This document shows, piece by piece, positions 24,371-38,800 of a stretch of DNA of 64,000 nt. The position numbers and the translations under genes are program-made. Source of the stretch: Lepisosteus oculatus (Eukaryota > Chordata > Actinopteri > Semionotiformes > Lepisosteidae). Location of the stretch: assembly GCF_040954835.1 (NCBI RefSeq), contig NC_090704.1, positions 43,218,979 through 43,282,978 on the forward strand. The letters are read 5' to 3'. Every line of letters starts with the position of its first letter. Position 1 is the first letter of the stretch. Below the pieces are notes generated by a model. The model saw only the letters and a program-made list of their open reading frames with translations. It had not been told where the DNA came from and did not search any database.

Positions 24371-27300
24371 TGCTTTCTCATTGAAATACTGCATCAGGCT
24401 TGTGAATATGAGCTCTTCATCTCAAACAAAGCCAAATTAGTGAATTCATCCTTTGCACAAGGAAATAAACCAAAGCATCAGGAGCCAAGAGTACTGTATG
24501 TTCTGCGTCTCTTGCACCTGGTCGTGTTTAAATTAGCTTACCACAACTATTTCAAAACGAATATACAAAGGGGTTATAATAATAACCTGTATGTATGGGT
24601 GCAGTGCCTGACTTCAATGTGAGAGTCACAACACTTCTCTCATTCCCCCTACATTTGAAATCCCACTCAGTGTGACGGATGTCCTTGCCAAAGCCATTTG
24701 GCATCTCTAGGAGGTTTAGGAGGTTCAGAGAACCAGCACAGGGGGAAGAGGTGCTCTGGTGGTAATCAGATGTGCTGGGTGGCCACATAAGGATATAAAT
24801 GGCTAGTAATGAGGGCCAGGGTGGTTACTTGGAAAGTGTAACTCTACCCAGGAAAATGTCAAACAAAAACAACCTGTTTCCAATTAGAATCTTAAAAAAA
24901 CTGGAGAACCCAGTCAAAACCTCAATGGGCCTTTTTTTCTGGAATCCCTGTTTGTTAGTGTATACGACATTGTATATGTAGGTAGAAACAGACTTTATTA
25001 ATAACCCCCCAATTTGCAGCATATCTAAAGGTACAGAAGGATATGTTCAAGGAAAAAAAGATCTCCTTTATGTGAAAATAGTACCTCAAATATTTTGTCA
25101 TTGCTCTCTAAGTAAGACTTCTTTAAGAACCTCAGTAACCTAGTTGCCAAAACTTTGCTTGAGGAGATCAAGATGAATACCATTTTACTTGCATATCTGG
25201 ATATACATTTAGGTGAATTTTAGGTCCTGTAATTACCAACAGTAGTCACAACTGTGCTCACTTGGGGATGCATCAGATCCAAAACTCATTTCAGAATATC
25301 TGTAAATTTAAACTTACCACTTCAGGTTGCTGTGACATTGTTTTTGTCAATGCATTTTATTAATTATTCATGAAGGGCAAAGTGCATCATGCACAATACA
25401 GAGGCCAAGGTGCCCTTAAAATGTGTTTGTCAGCTCCTGTATTGTAATGCACGAAACCTATATGCAAGCAAGGCTGTCAAGCAGGATGAAAAGGCTATGG
25501 GAGTCCTAATCCTAGAGACCATGCAGCTGTCCCCCTGGGATCCTATCTTTGCTTTTTCCCGTTAAATGGTAGTTTGGGATGTTGCAGCAGGCCCTAGTCT
25601 GATCGATACTTGTTATTCCATGTTCTGTGCTTGTCAACATCAGCCCATTTCAAGGCTTGTTTCTGATTGTCTGTATCTGCCATCAGCTCACTGGTCACTC
25701 TAGCCCTGCCTGGCCAATCAGCCCAATCCAGGCTGCGAATACGAAGTCATTTGTTATTGCAAGCATCCACGGAGCAGTGCTGTTGCCCATGGGATCTTGG
25801 CCAGCTTGCAGATCTTTATCGAGAGGCACCACAGTGACCAGCAATGAAGCTGTCAATAGCTGACTAGGGCAGCCCACTCAAAGCTTTGTTAACATCAAAG
25901 AGGGAACTGTTAAGAAGCATGTCAGCTTCAGTACCGCCTCCTCTGTTCTTTGTTGCAGGGCCAGCAAAGCGTATCCTGTATTTCAACCACAGATGGCATG
26001 CGATCCTGAAAATGGCACTCATCAGAGGAATCAGGGTTCCCCATTTCAAACTAACAGAACCTCTGTCATGTGCCATGTTTTCACACTGAATGAGGAATAC
26101 CGAGTGGCAGAACTCCCTGGCACACAGGTTTCCGTTCCGCTGTGATCTTGTTAGGAGATCACCATTCACTGCATCACATACTTTACCAAGGCCTGAGATA
26201 CAGTTGTGGTGGAAGGAAATCATGACATGTTAACACACTATGGGTAACAGCAGGGATGATGATATTCTTGGCAGGCAGATGCTATAATCATTTTATAGTG
26301 ATAGCATCCTCCACAGCTTTCTAATGTACATCCTTATATTTCCTTATATTATATCCTTTCAAATTTTAAAATAGGGCCTAGCATGAAAGTGTATGAAATG
26401 ATGACACATATTGGTAGAAATAATGATAGTTATCGTAGTAATAGTCTAATGGTTACAAAGTTAGACCACGCTTTTAATGCTCTTGTCCAGAACAGTTTTA
26501 CCTGTTCTAGTGGACTGCCCTGTATCCTGGTCTCCGGCCTGCAGCTTGATGGCACTGCTTTAGCAAGTGAAAAGCAGACAGAGAGGAAATGGCTGCAGTT
26601 AAGTTGCCTTTGGGAAATCTCTGTGCCAAGAGAAGAAGGAAAACAACCCTTCGGAGGGTTTCTCCTCCCTTTAAAAGAAAAGAAGGCCTCAGCTTAAGCC
26701 TCAGAGACCTAGAAAAGAGTTTTCAGTCTGAGACACCTTCATTGTAATTGTCGGTTTAGCACTTACTTTAGATAAACTCAGTGGGCAAAAAATCTGGAAA
26801 TTATTCTAAAAGACATTTTTTTAGTCTGCTTACAAACTAAAATAACAAAATGAAAGAAGTACCAAAACAAACATGTTGCAGTTACATATTTTACAGCAGG
26901 GCTAATGCTTGTTAAAACCTTTTGAAACTCTATCCTGTCTGGTGGGAGGGGCTATCTATGCTCAGGCAGGCCAATGAGTGATGGTGGTAAAATGTCAGCC
27001 TGTTCACAGCCAGTAAAGATTGCAGGAGGTTTTTAGATTTTGAGCTTTTGGAATTTCCTCTTTGCAAAAGGGGTAACAACATGGGTAAAAAGAGTTTCAT
27101 AAAGGCGATGTAAATTTATTGTGCGTATTTATAGTTTTATTAAAAATAATTAAAATGTTAGATCATTTCATGGTTCTTATTTAATTAAGAAAAGGGTGGG
27201 AAATGAGGGAATGCAAAGAAGAATTCCACATGAACGTGACAGCAGGTACATTTGTTTTTAAACTCTTGAACAGGATAAAATGCCTTGACACAGCTTGCTT

Positions 27301-29589
27301 GTCTGGTGGTGGGGGGGGTGCAGGCTGTCTTTCATAGTTAGAAGGAGAAGTCTTTTTCTAGAAATAATGACAAAGAGAAAATGATAGAATTAACAACAAC
27401 AAAACATTGTATTCATTCAGTTTTAATCTTCCAACGCTGGCAGGCAAAGTTAAATAAAAGGGGGCCTCTTTTAAAAGGCCAAAGATTAAAGTTGAGTCCC
27501 ACAGTCTGTTAATGTCAAGCACTCAGAATCCTTGTAATGCACAAACAGGAGGTCCTATAAATGCCTGTCCTGAGACCCTCTCTGTGTTTCCCCGCAGTTA
27601 CTAAAATGGCTACCTGTCTCTAAGGCACTAAATTCCAACCAGCAAAACATCACAGGCATTCTTTAAGCTGAGGTCACTACCATGACTGCAGCTAGTGCCC
27701 TTGAAAAATGTCAGCTTTTTACTCAACAAACACTAATTTAAAGTTAGAATTTTGCTGTTCTGAACTGGGGTCTCCACAGTCTTGTTCAGAGAGAGCCCTA
27801 CATTCATTCTGCCGGTGACTCCTTTAAATAATCACCTTGTACTTGAAATTTCTGTAGAATAAAATAATTTTGAAGGCTTGTAAGCAAAAATAAAAACTGT
27901 AGACTACAAGCCAAATGTATTTTAAAGATAATTAATAAAGTACTGTTTACTAAGGAAAATAAGCCATACATAGGAAACAACTGACTATAGGAAGGAGCAG
28001 CATAAAGGCTACAGCATTGGGAATTGTTTTAAAAATATTGTAACAAGAGTTTCCAAGTTGATAAAAAATCCAGAAAATTAATATGGCAAATAAGATATAT
28101 ATTATTCACCAAATAAGCTTTCCACACTTTTGAAGAAACAGCACAACCATTTGTTGCTGCAAAAATGTATGCTGAAGACCCTTAGAGACATTTAAGTTTA
28201 TTAAAAAAAATAGTTTTATATTGTTCTGAAATGAATCCAGAGTTTTCAATCAAGATAATTAAAATAGGCAGGAGAACCTGAAATAGAAGATGCAGAAGAT
28301 TGAGCCAGTACTGTATTAGGTCTCAATCTACTCTGGAGAGGATTTCTTCTTCTGACAAGCTTATTAAAGTATCCTGGCTCTGAAATGTCCTTCACTTTCA
28401 GCTGCTCGCAAAGTCTGCCTCCATGATGAGGAAAAGTCACTTGAGCTGAAACAACTTTTAGGAGAAGGATCTCAGCTTATAACACCTGCTATCCATCAGT
28501 ACCACAAAGCATGTGATTTAAGGCATGCTTCACTGTCTATTGATTACCATGTGCATTTAACTCTCATTAGTTCTAACTATCCACATTTGAACACGTCACT
28601 GTGCACTTTGCATTTTCAGCAGACACTAATTAAGCCACTGTTTTTAAGGGATGTGCATTTGCACTTTATGCTTTAAGATGCAGCTTATTGTGGCTGCTGT
28701 GCAGTGACCTGTCCCTGATTAGGGTCATGCTGATTTTGTTTTCTTATTTGACTTTAATTTCTTTATATCCATTTACAATAACACACAACAACCCGGAGTA
28801 CTGAGTTTATAAGACTCCTGAAGCTCTTAAAGAACAGATTGAGAATAAAAACAATAAGCTACCCAGTCTTACTTGTTGTCTATCAGGGGCATGGGAGCAT
28901 CTGCAGATCCGCAAAACCGAATAGTATCACCCCCAATTCTAGCAACACTCACTTTAGCTCTGCTCTGTCGGGTGCAGCATTTGAACTGATTTCTGTTATT
29001 TATGCTTCATAACAAGCAATATTATGGAAATTACAGATTTCATTGAGATCTTTTATGTATTCTTTGGGGCGCATATTGAAAACAATTTTTTGAAAACAGG
29101 TCATCTAGTCAGACAAGAATGTGAACCCCTGGTTTAAATTATCCTGCTTTAAGAGGAAAGAAGTATCTCCCTGTTTGTCCATGATTGCAAACAGCTTCCA
29201 CTCCATAATGTTTACTGGCAAGGATGGGATGCCTTAATGTGAATGATCTCATTTCTGCACGGAATGCTGCTTTTAGGATTTTGTGACTGAAAAGAGGAAT
29301 AGTCTTTCATTAATAGAAATGGAATGGGAAAAGAAAAGTCACTTTGAAGCTCAGGTTACACATCCACTACTTCCAAAATGATTACCCCTGCAATCTGCTA
29401 TGAAATGCAATGAGCTGTCCTATCTGCTCCTAATTAAAGCCCTTCTTAAAAGGGCAGGTAATACAACCTACAGTACAGTATACTTTCTTCATCAATTTCC
29501 GGGGCCCCAGCGCTGACAGTCTCCATACCTCTTGCATTTTATTAATGGACAATGAAGCAGTTTGCCAAATCAGAAGTCTAGTGTAATGA

Positions 29590-29870
29590 TGGTGCGGTAT
29601 TGTAGCTCTGTGGCTAAGGATCTGTGTCTGTGGCTTGAAGGTTGCCGGTTCATATCCTGTGGCTGGCAGAGGAATCCTACTCTGTTGGGCCCCTGAGCAA
29701 AGCCCTTAGCCCCAACTGCTCTAGGGGTGCTGTATAAATGGCTGACCCTGTGCTCTGACCCCAACATTCTCTCCCTGCCCATGTGTCTCATGGAGAGCAA
29801 GTTGGGTTATGTGAAAAGACAAATTCCTAATACAAGAAATTGTATATGGCCAATATAGTGATCTGATCTG
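29590..29870 (+). repeat. tRNA-derived SINE, second family
   Basis: It has a box A-like TAGCTCTGTGGCTAAGG and a good box B (GGTTCATATCC). A GGGCCCCTGAGCAAAGCCCT body follows, and the end is ATTGTATATGGCCAATATAG with a short GATCT/GATCTGAT repeat. It differs from the GGATGGATG-tailed family. Confidence 0.78.
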
Positions 29871-31044
29871 ATGGTAACATTAAAGTTCCTACTCAGACAT
29901 CTGCAGACAGAGAACTGATTGAAGTCCAGTCAACGTTTCTGCCCTGGACATCAAAGGATGACCATCTGATGATTCAGATTGTGAATGAGGAAAGATTTCC
30001 ATAGGCCTAAAAGAACAATTCCATATTTATTGGCTAATGTCAGCGTGAAGATACAAATTCATATTTGCATTGAAAAAAACAATCCTTGCTGCACATGTAC
30101 TAGTGACATTTATATCCACGTGTGCATGTGTGCATGCTCTTTCTATGCCTCAGTGGTGTTCAGGTGCTGACTTCAGCTGGCAGGCACCACAGTGAGTGAC
30201 ATACTGTCTGGTAGCAGAGAGAGAGAGGATTCAGCACAGTCTGGGCTGAGTTGCAACAGAGACAATGTGCAGTTCAGCAATCCCCATTGCAATGACATCT
30301 GGTGGGATCTGTGAGTCTCACTGCTGCCAGATTGACATGACTTTGGAAATGTTTTTTTCCTCTCAAAACAGTCGATGGCAGCACTTTTTAAAGGGACACT
30401 TTATATTAAAAAATGACCGTTTATTCTTTTTATGGCCCAAAAGACAATTATTATAAAAAACAATGACAAAACCCGTTGCAGAACCTTTTAACAGAATGTG
30501 AGTATTTTGACATGCATTTCTTTACGTTTTTAATTGACATTGCTGGAGTCATTTTCCGCCAACAAAGGGATGAATCGGGTCATTGGACATTGAGATTGCC
30601 AACTTAGCAGTGGTTGTTCTTGTTGTTGGAATTCTAGTGAGGCTTTAATGAGAATTTAAAAAATAGTCTCAACTCTGCTCTCATGCAGACATCTAGGAGG
30701 TTTGAGTGATAAAAAAAAAATTCTGATAAGTTTACTACCAGCCATGCTATGTAAAGCACAGAGCAGATGTCATAGAAACAACATCTGATGCTGTGTTCAT
30801 GCCAGAGACTTTATCATGTATTCTGCCTATATTAAAAAGTCAAACCAAACTCTCAGTTTAGTGTATTTGTTTTTGCTTTTGCTGTCTTTTTGGTCAATCC
30901 TGCCTGTCAGTTATTAAATAAATTATATGATAGTTTAATTTAGATGCTGATTCTACTTCTTGGCTTTTCACAAATATGAGATATTTGAGATATATGAGAT
31001 ACTCAGTATATTTCATTCCAAGTGTTAAGCTTCACCAAAGCAAA

Positions 31045-31330
31045 TCTTGTTCAATGGAATCTATTCAGCCATTCATTGATACAAAAGAAGTCAGCTTCAA
31101 CAACATGGCTTGGTAGTTTGTTCCAGATTCCCACAATGCTCTGTGGAAAACTAGCACTTCCTGTTTTCAGGTTTAAAAACACATCCCCATACATGCCATC
31201 TGGGACCTCTGGTTTTCGTTTCACAAGACCATTGGGCTGACTAATTAATGCCTTTCAGGACTTTAAATCCACTTAAACATGTGCAAGTGTTGACACTTGT
31301 GTTCAAGTCTAAGAAGATTTCAGTCAGTCA
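31045..31330 (+). repeat. Probable dispersed repeat, unnamed
   Basis: The order AAGTCAGCTTCAACAACATG, TAGTTTGTTCCAGATTCCCA, GACCTCTGGTTTTCG and AATGCCTTTCAGGACTTTAA matches a repeat I recall in fish genomes, but I cannot name the family. Copy-number evidence is not available from this window. Confidence 0.45.
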
Positions 31331-34300
31331 GTGTTGGTCATTATTTCTCAACCCAGAAATCTAAATGAATAAAGGAATGTGTTTACCACATATTGCAGAA
31401 CTACATAGTGTAGTGTGCAAAAGCTACATTCAACTCCTTTACCGTTTTTCTGCAACCAGTTCCTTAATTATTTACAGTTATTGATAATGGCATGTTAAAC
31501 ATAACATTTAAGCAGGTGGTTCTATTGAATTCCTGTAATGCAGAATACTGAAAGGACAGCAAATTAACTTGCTCTGTCTTATTGTGTTCGTACTGTATCA
31601 GTTCTGATACAGTAATGAACAGTACTGTCACCAGCTTAAAAACCTAGAAGGTACAAATCTATTGCAATGTGATACAGACAGCCCAAAAACACATTCTGTC
31701 TTGGGTGAAATGAGAGATGCTTTGCAGCTTTGCCTTTCAGCAGTCAAGGTCTCTGAATTTAACCGCTGGGGAGCAGCAGAAACGTGGCTGAGGCCAGAAG
31801 CTCACTATTTGCAGGACATGTTGTACAGCACACCCTGAAAGTGCTGCTTCAGCAGCTTTGGCAGGGATGCAGTGGGAGCCTGGTATGATGTTAATGTTTG
31901 AGGTAGGTGGGCAGTAGGCGGGAGAATTGATGCTCAGACATTTTCCCAGCTCAGCATTCAGTGAAATGTGTGAGGCTGAATATACTAACACAACATCTCT
32001 TTGTCTGCTCATGCCACTTGCAGAAGGGCTACCAGCCTAACGTCCTTTGTCTCCTGCCATGGTGGGAGCCAGTTTAGATCCACTGGCAAGCAAGAAAAGG
32101 GCTTTCCTCAAAGACCAGCAACGTGGGAGAAATGGGACAGCTAGGGACAATGAAATTGGTGGGCATTTTGTTTTTTTGTTACTCTGAAACAAACAGTTCC
32201 GGTAGTCACTGGAGAATGGTGCAAGTTTTCTTTTTTTGATGGCCATTTTTTTTGTTTCGTGCATGTGTTGAGAATTTCAGGAAGCTGTGCTTTCCTCTGG
32301 CTCGTTTTTTGTTTTTGAAGTCTCTGACCTGAAGTACAACTGGACTTCAACTAAATGGGACTGCATCCCAGTTCAATGTGCCACTATAATCCTGTTCAGC
32401 CTGGAGGAATTTCTGGGGAAGGACAGCAAAAGAGACCTTGATTGTGATTCGAATGAGGATGTATTTGGCAGCTCCCCCACAAGTCTGGAAATGCCATTTT
32501 CTGAAACTCCGAGAGACATACACAAGTCTTTTATCTCATTATTCCACGAAATTCCAGTAATTTATGGCAAGTACATTAATCCATATACCATGGGGGAAAC
32601 ATTCTTAAAATAGGAATTTTGACCTTTGTAGAATTCTGAAGGAACTGATATGGGCAATTGAAAATATGCATGCCTACAACATATGGGTTATTATTTTTCT
32701 GGGGGCAAATTGCCTTGGCTGCCCTCCCATGTGACAACGGTGTTTTGGGGACTCGCCAAAAGTCCTGATGAAGGGCATTCCTTATCCTGCAAACACAACT
32801 CGTGTGGACTCACTCCTGGCAGTGTTGTGTTTCGTGTTGCCATTAAAATTCTATCATGGCTGTTGACTAATATTGAAGAGGAAAATCTACCTCTACATAG
32901 ACCAGACTTTTGTGAAGGTCATTACCTTGTTATAGTGTCATGTGTTGCTAGTCTCTGCTGTCAGTGTTCTCTTTTTTATTTGAAATGCTCTGAGTAATGA
33001 GCCTTTCACTAAGAGGACAGATTTGTCAGTGCTATCCGCCATCTTGTCAACAAGTCACATGACCCAGTTCCTTGGGAAGGCAAGTCTCCTAGCAATCCCA
33101 AGTTGTGATTATTGAGACAATTAGGGCGACCATAGAGGGGAGCTAATAAGAGAAACTCTTGCCACTAAAAAACTATCCTGTGTGAAACAAATTTAGAAAT
33201 ACAAGAAGGCAGCATGGGAAGTCTGCAGCTTCTCTTTTCTGTTGGCCCCACGAATTTTCCATACTAGAACAAGGAGGGGGTGAGAAAAGGATTAGGGTCG
33301 AAAAAAATTAATGGTCTTCGATATCACCATTTGTTTTCATTTTCATGAACCCCCACTGACATAAGTCTTCGGGTGTGAGGTATTCCAAACAGCAATCCCA
33401 CAAAACAATGAGCTGTCTTATGCTTCTCAATCTGCAGGGCTCAAATTCTGAGCTGAAGTATTTCCTGTGATTGGCAATAAATATTTTCTGTGCAGCTTTT
33501 AGCTGAGTGGCTCAAACACTTTGTCATTTTTTTTTCAGATCACTTTACACTTTTGTTTCTTCGACATTATTGTTAAACTCTTAAGTCTGTGTCTCATGCA
33601 GCCTATGAAAATCTTCCAAATACAATTCACACCAAACGCCTATGTCCTATAAAGCTGTATGCTTTATAATGTTTCTGTATATATAGCGTACATTTCAAGT
33701 CTTTAAATTCTTAGCTGTTTATCTGGGAATGTAGATCTTTCACACACAACAAGCTCTCAGACAGACACATACATCTGTTCATTTCATGGGCAATTAATGC
33801 TGGCAAAATATACCACCCGCATCATGATCTCACTCAGCGGATATGTGGAACATTCATTCAGACCCATCCAAACCTACAATGCCTCTGGTTTTTTTTTTGG
33901 CCTGCAATGGAGTGCTCTGTTTATAACTTGTGAGATGCGTGCATTGCTCTTCTTTGGGTAGCTTGAAGAGGTGAGAAACGATGCAAGTGTCTTTTTTCAA
34001 CTTAGACTAAATTAGCATGCAATTCAAATTAGCATACCATTCAAATAATGGGAGCTCTGGGCCCTGTTAAAAAATGTAAGCAATTCACACAGTTGTTTTT
34101 TTTAATATGTGGAAGGACTGCATAGAAAATAAAAGTGAGCATGTTAGTTAATTGTAACCTTTAAACCCTTTACAGGAGTGTAAAGAACTGCACACATTTT
34201 GTTTTACCTTCTTCTGTTAAAGGACTTAGTTCTTAGCTTTCAAAAGGAAAAACTCCATGTCGCTTCATAGATCTTAGCGTTTGAGTTTACTGACATTCAC

Positions 34301-35584
34301 CAAAGCTTCAAGCTTGAACCTTTCAAACTCTATTGGGATATACTGTAGGTGAGCACTGTGGTGATTTCTCTTTCCAGACCAGTGAAAGCCATTCCAGGCA
34401 TCACTGAGGCTAAACAATGATAATTATGCTCTCATGAGCCAACCAGGCAAACTAATCCAAACAATGGCAGCGCTGAGAGTGGGGTGTTCCTCCAGAGGAA
34501 GAAGGATTGACTGAGAAATCTGATCTCTGCAGGTACTCAAGGACATGGCACACACCCTTCGCCCTCTGATTCTATAATAGGGCAGATCTGTGATATAGCT
34601 GCCCCACCTCTCCTACAGCACTGCAGCCCATCTTGTTATGAGCTTTATTGCACATTCCCAGCTGCTGTGGGGCATTCAGTCCACACATGATGCCAGTAGG
34701 GCACAGCGCCTAAAGGCAATGACAGCCCTCCTCAGAAGGCGTGTTATACAGTATGTTGACATGGGCATCCAGCAACATATACCTGTCCCTCATATAAACT
34801 GATCATTCTTAGGCGGCCGGCTTAAAGCTCAAAGAAACCATGAAGAATAAAAAGGTGTTCTAAGTGGAAACTGTACAACTCATTTCCTGCATCTGGATTG
34901 TTTTACAAGGTGGCACTGCACTGGCAGATCTGCTATTATATTTTAAGAAACATCTGTAGTGTTCATTGAAGGCTTCTGTGAAGTCATTTAAATTTCAAGG
35001 TGAATTTAGCACATGTGGTTTTGAAACCCTGGATTGCTAATGAGTGCTGCACCCATGGGATCACAGATAGGAAGGGATTGGTGGTCTTATTTTCAGATTA
35101 CAGTAACAGGGGTCACAGACGAGTCTGATGCTGGAGCGGGTATCGACACCCAAATAAAGTATGTTATTTACATGAAGCTGTTCGGGCTGCGGCAGAAGGC
35201 CAGAGGTGTCCTGTTTCACTGGACATATACAGTAACCAGTGCTGTAGCACGGTAATCAGAAGCTCCCTTCTGCAGCAGCCATAGTGCTCTGCAATTCTGC
35301 TCTGCCTCACAGGCCTATTTTAAAAGAATCTCACGTGATATCACAAAGGGTTTGCCAAAATCGTGGGCAGGTTTGCTTATATTTTGAGTCAGTACTAATT
35401 GTTTCCATCCATAAGAATTCAATGGGAATTTATCATGAATGGTGTTTCTATTTGTTTCACAGGCATATCTTACTTGTGCTCCTTAAACAGCAAAGGGACC
35501 TTCAAGGCAAGAGGATAATGGTGACCCTCTCTTAATGAATGTGGTCTTTTCGAACTAACCCCTGAAACTGCACCCCTGAAAGAA

Positions 35585-35880
35585 CTGCAAAGAGTAGTGG
35601 GTAAGCCTCTGGAATCATAACTGACGGGTTGTGGGTTCAAGTTCCTGCTGCAGACACCTCTGTTGTACCTCTGAACCAGCTGTAGAATTGGAGACCGGAG
35701 TAGTTGGTGAATGGACTAGCATCCCATCCAAAAGGGAAGTCACATGCTGTCTGTTTGCTGAACACTACAGTAACCAGGATGTGCTCTGGCCTGTTGAGAC
35801 TGTGTGCTCTGATGTCCCCTTGATGTTAAATGTGCTTATGTTTTCAAAAGAGCAAGTGCCCAGAGGCATCTTCATCTAAT
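35585..35880 (+). repeat. tRNA-derived SINE, diverged
   Basis: It has a box A-like AGTAGTGGGTAAGCCTC and a consensus box B (GGGTTCAAGTTCC) 30-40 bases apart. The body contains ATGGACTAGCATCCCATCC. A long open frame across it is incidental. Confidence 0.65.
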
Positions 35881-38800
35881 CTGTAAATAAAAAGATCTGG
35901 CTAGAGATCTGGAAGACCAATCTAGCTTTATGTGTTTTACTAGCTTTAAAGTGCATTGCACTGCATTTTTGCATTTGTTCATCCATAGTTTTTACTGTAC
36001 ATTTATTTTCTTTGCCCAGGTTTCTCGTGGTTTGTATTATGGTTTAGCAGTTATTGGTTTCTACTGCTTTTCTTTGCTTAACTGCTCTTTCAGCATGGTG
36101 TAAGCCACTGTCTGTGAAGGATGAGTGAGAATGCCCTCACTGTGAGTATAAAGGAACCTGTGAATGACGTAGATCCTCATTAATTCAAAGGCTTGCGAAT
36201 CTTCCATCACCATCTGAATCCCCAGCTGCCCCCTGGTAGTGCCTACTGCAGTGACTTGCCTTTCCTGTCCCTTGCCACATACTTCCACCCTCTGCCCTGG
36301 CACCCCAGCCTGTGCCAGAGCCACTCAAGGAGATGGATGACATACCAGCCTCCCACAGAACCCTCTGCTCAGCTAAAAATGAAGCAGCAATGAAGGTCGT
36401 GAAGGCAGCGTTAAAAAGGGGTTCTTCTAAATATGGTAACAGCTCTAGCGGCTGATGCATCCCACTCTCTTATTTTATGTGCATTCTGTGGACGGGCTCT
36501 TTTACATTGCTAAAATCAATCATAGTTTTGTTCCTTCCTGCACGCCTGGTCAGGCTGCGGAGAATCGGCCTTTCTTCTCTGGACAGAGACCCCGGGGAAT
36601 GGGAACAATCTTCCAGTTTGTATTGCTCTCCCTACCAAACCTCTTGGTATTTAAAGGCACCAGCTTGGAAATGCCAGAGCTTTTTAAAGGACGTTTTCTT
36701 CTGTCTTTAAATATTGAATGTTATTTCTTTCTGTAAAGCAGTTCTGTATGGTTCAAACGAGAGCACTGCAACACAGGAAAGTTTAAAATGTGCTTTGGGG
36801 GGTGAAGGGACCTATTCATACATTTTTTTTCCAATGCATTGAGGGTAATTTGATCCAGTTTGCACAGCTTTCCTCTGGAGGTACTGCAATAGTAAACCAA
36901 GTTTCCTAACCAGCAATAAGTATTGAACAATTTTATGGCTGCCTTCTGCATGCAAATTTCTAATCTGAAACAGCTTTCCTTCCTATTCTTTGAAAACAGT
37001 GTGAAGAGCTTTTTAATTCAGGCTCTTAGTGCTTTGTCCCACTGATAAAGTAAAAAATAACAGTAAATGCTCTTTGCAGCAACAGACACAGTGAAAACTG
37101 ACACTGGATTCGGTATCACAGAAGCACAGAGATTATAGGAAAGTCACTATTAGAAGGCAGCTGAGTATACTGTACATTACAGGACTTATATGTATCTGCA
37201 ATTGTGATCTAGACTTTTTTATACCATTATGTATCCTGCAAAGTCACAGTTACACTGTATGAACTATAGCCAGAGCACCAAGACTGCATAGTTTTGTAAG
37301 AATTGCAAATGCTGTGTCTAACAATGTCCTTGGCATAGATTCCATTCACAAATAAATAACATCTACGAATATATACTCAGTTTCACCACCTTGGATATGG
37401 AAAAACTCTGCAGGAGAACACAAGCTATTTAGAATGTACTCTGAACTGTGAGATAAAAGAAAAAGGTTCGGCACTTAACTGTCAAAAAATGTAACTGGAG
37501 GTGTAGATAAAGCAGTCCAAGTAGTGATTGCTGCCAGGACTTCACCTGGATCCTTAACTTGAAACCCTTAAACACATTTTCTCTTGCATGCTCTGCCCAT
37601 GGTGTCATGTTGTGAGGAGATTTGCTCTTCTGACTTTTGCAAATGCATGTTTCTCTGCCTATGGCTTCAACAGCGAATATGTGGAACGTGCGAGGTATGT
37701 GTCCCTTTCTGTCAATGTGTTTGCATACAGTACCATGGGATCAGCTCCTAAAAACCAGCCACTTGGTACCGTGTAGATGACTATCTGTATGACAACAGGC
37801 AACAGGTCTGGGCAGCTGTCCAGACGTCTCCGTAGATGGGAGAGCCCACAGAGAGCACGAGCCTGTAATTTACAGCAAGAGCTGTTTCTCTTCAGTGCCT
37901 GATTACAGACTGATGAATCATTACACAGTGATTGGGTAAACACACAGGACTGAATGCTACCTTAAACAACAGCAGACTGAGTGCCCCTCTGTGCAGGGCA
38001 AACACAAGAAAGAAAACATTCAGCAACAGCTTCTTGGTTCATGAAGCAGAACCTTAAACTTTCTTTCCGTTCCAGCCAGAGCAAAAGGTTGAGCCCTGGA
38101 GGAACTCATAGAAAAGACCTACTGTATATGTGACATGTGTTAGAGGTGCATGGATTTGGGCACCTGTTGAATGTCAAAAGCACAAAACCATTGTTAATCT
38201 AGATAACTTTTCAAATAACTTTAATTACAAGTCTGTTGCAATATGTAAATACTATATGTGTGCTCTGAGGAAGATGTAATTAAACATCATCTTGGCTTTT
38301 CAGTGACTGTAATATTTTGTCTTTGTATTTGACCAAGTACAGTACCTTTAACAGGTTGACTTTTACTTTCAAGGGAGGTCATTTTAAAAGGTTTATATCA
38401 ACACAATCAGTATTTTTATAGGTTCTTATTCATTAAATCTCAATTACTATAGATTGCATATTGCCTGCTATTGATGTTTCATTATTAAAAATTGATGTAT
38501 CCTGTTACTTTAGACATTATGAAGTGAAGAGCTATGTTTGTTGTCATGATCTCTCAAAAGAATAATGCATGGAGTTCATCCCATTACTGTATACCATTTT
38601 ATATGAACAAGGTGCTACTCAAAGACAGAATGTCGAGCTTGCTGTAAAAACAACCAAGCATTGAAAACAGAGAGTGTTCAGTAAGAAGCTGCTATAATGC
38701 AATCTGAAATGTGTTTTGCACCTGCTTCCATTTACAAGGTTGTGCCAAGCATTAGTAAAAGTGTAAATGCCAATCATCTCTTCTTTATTTACAATGCACA

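Larger units (their letters stand above)
22341..29589. other. No gene seen
   Basis: Apparently non-coding. Contains the SINE head at 23625-23800 and the AG microsatellite. Open frames up to 119 codons (25864-26223, minus) show no recognisable protein. Confidence 0.5.

Noticed and set aside
29590..29660. tRNA gene-like sequence with boxes A and B
   Set aside because: The body and tail that follow are those of a SINE. The cloverleaf cannot be folded convincingly.
32287..32613. 108-codon plus-strand frame with acidic stretch
   Set aside because: No acceptor or donor fits its borders and the composition is not distinctive. It is most likely chance.
35595..35650. Second tRNA-like sequence with a good box B
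   Set aside because: It continues into a SINE-like body, and the acceptor stem does not pair.
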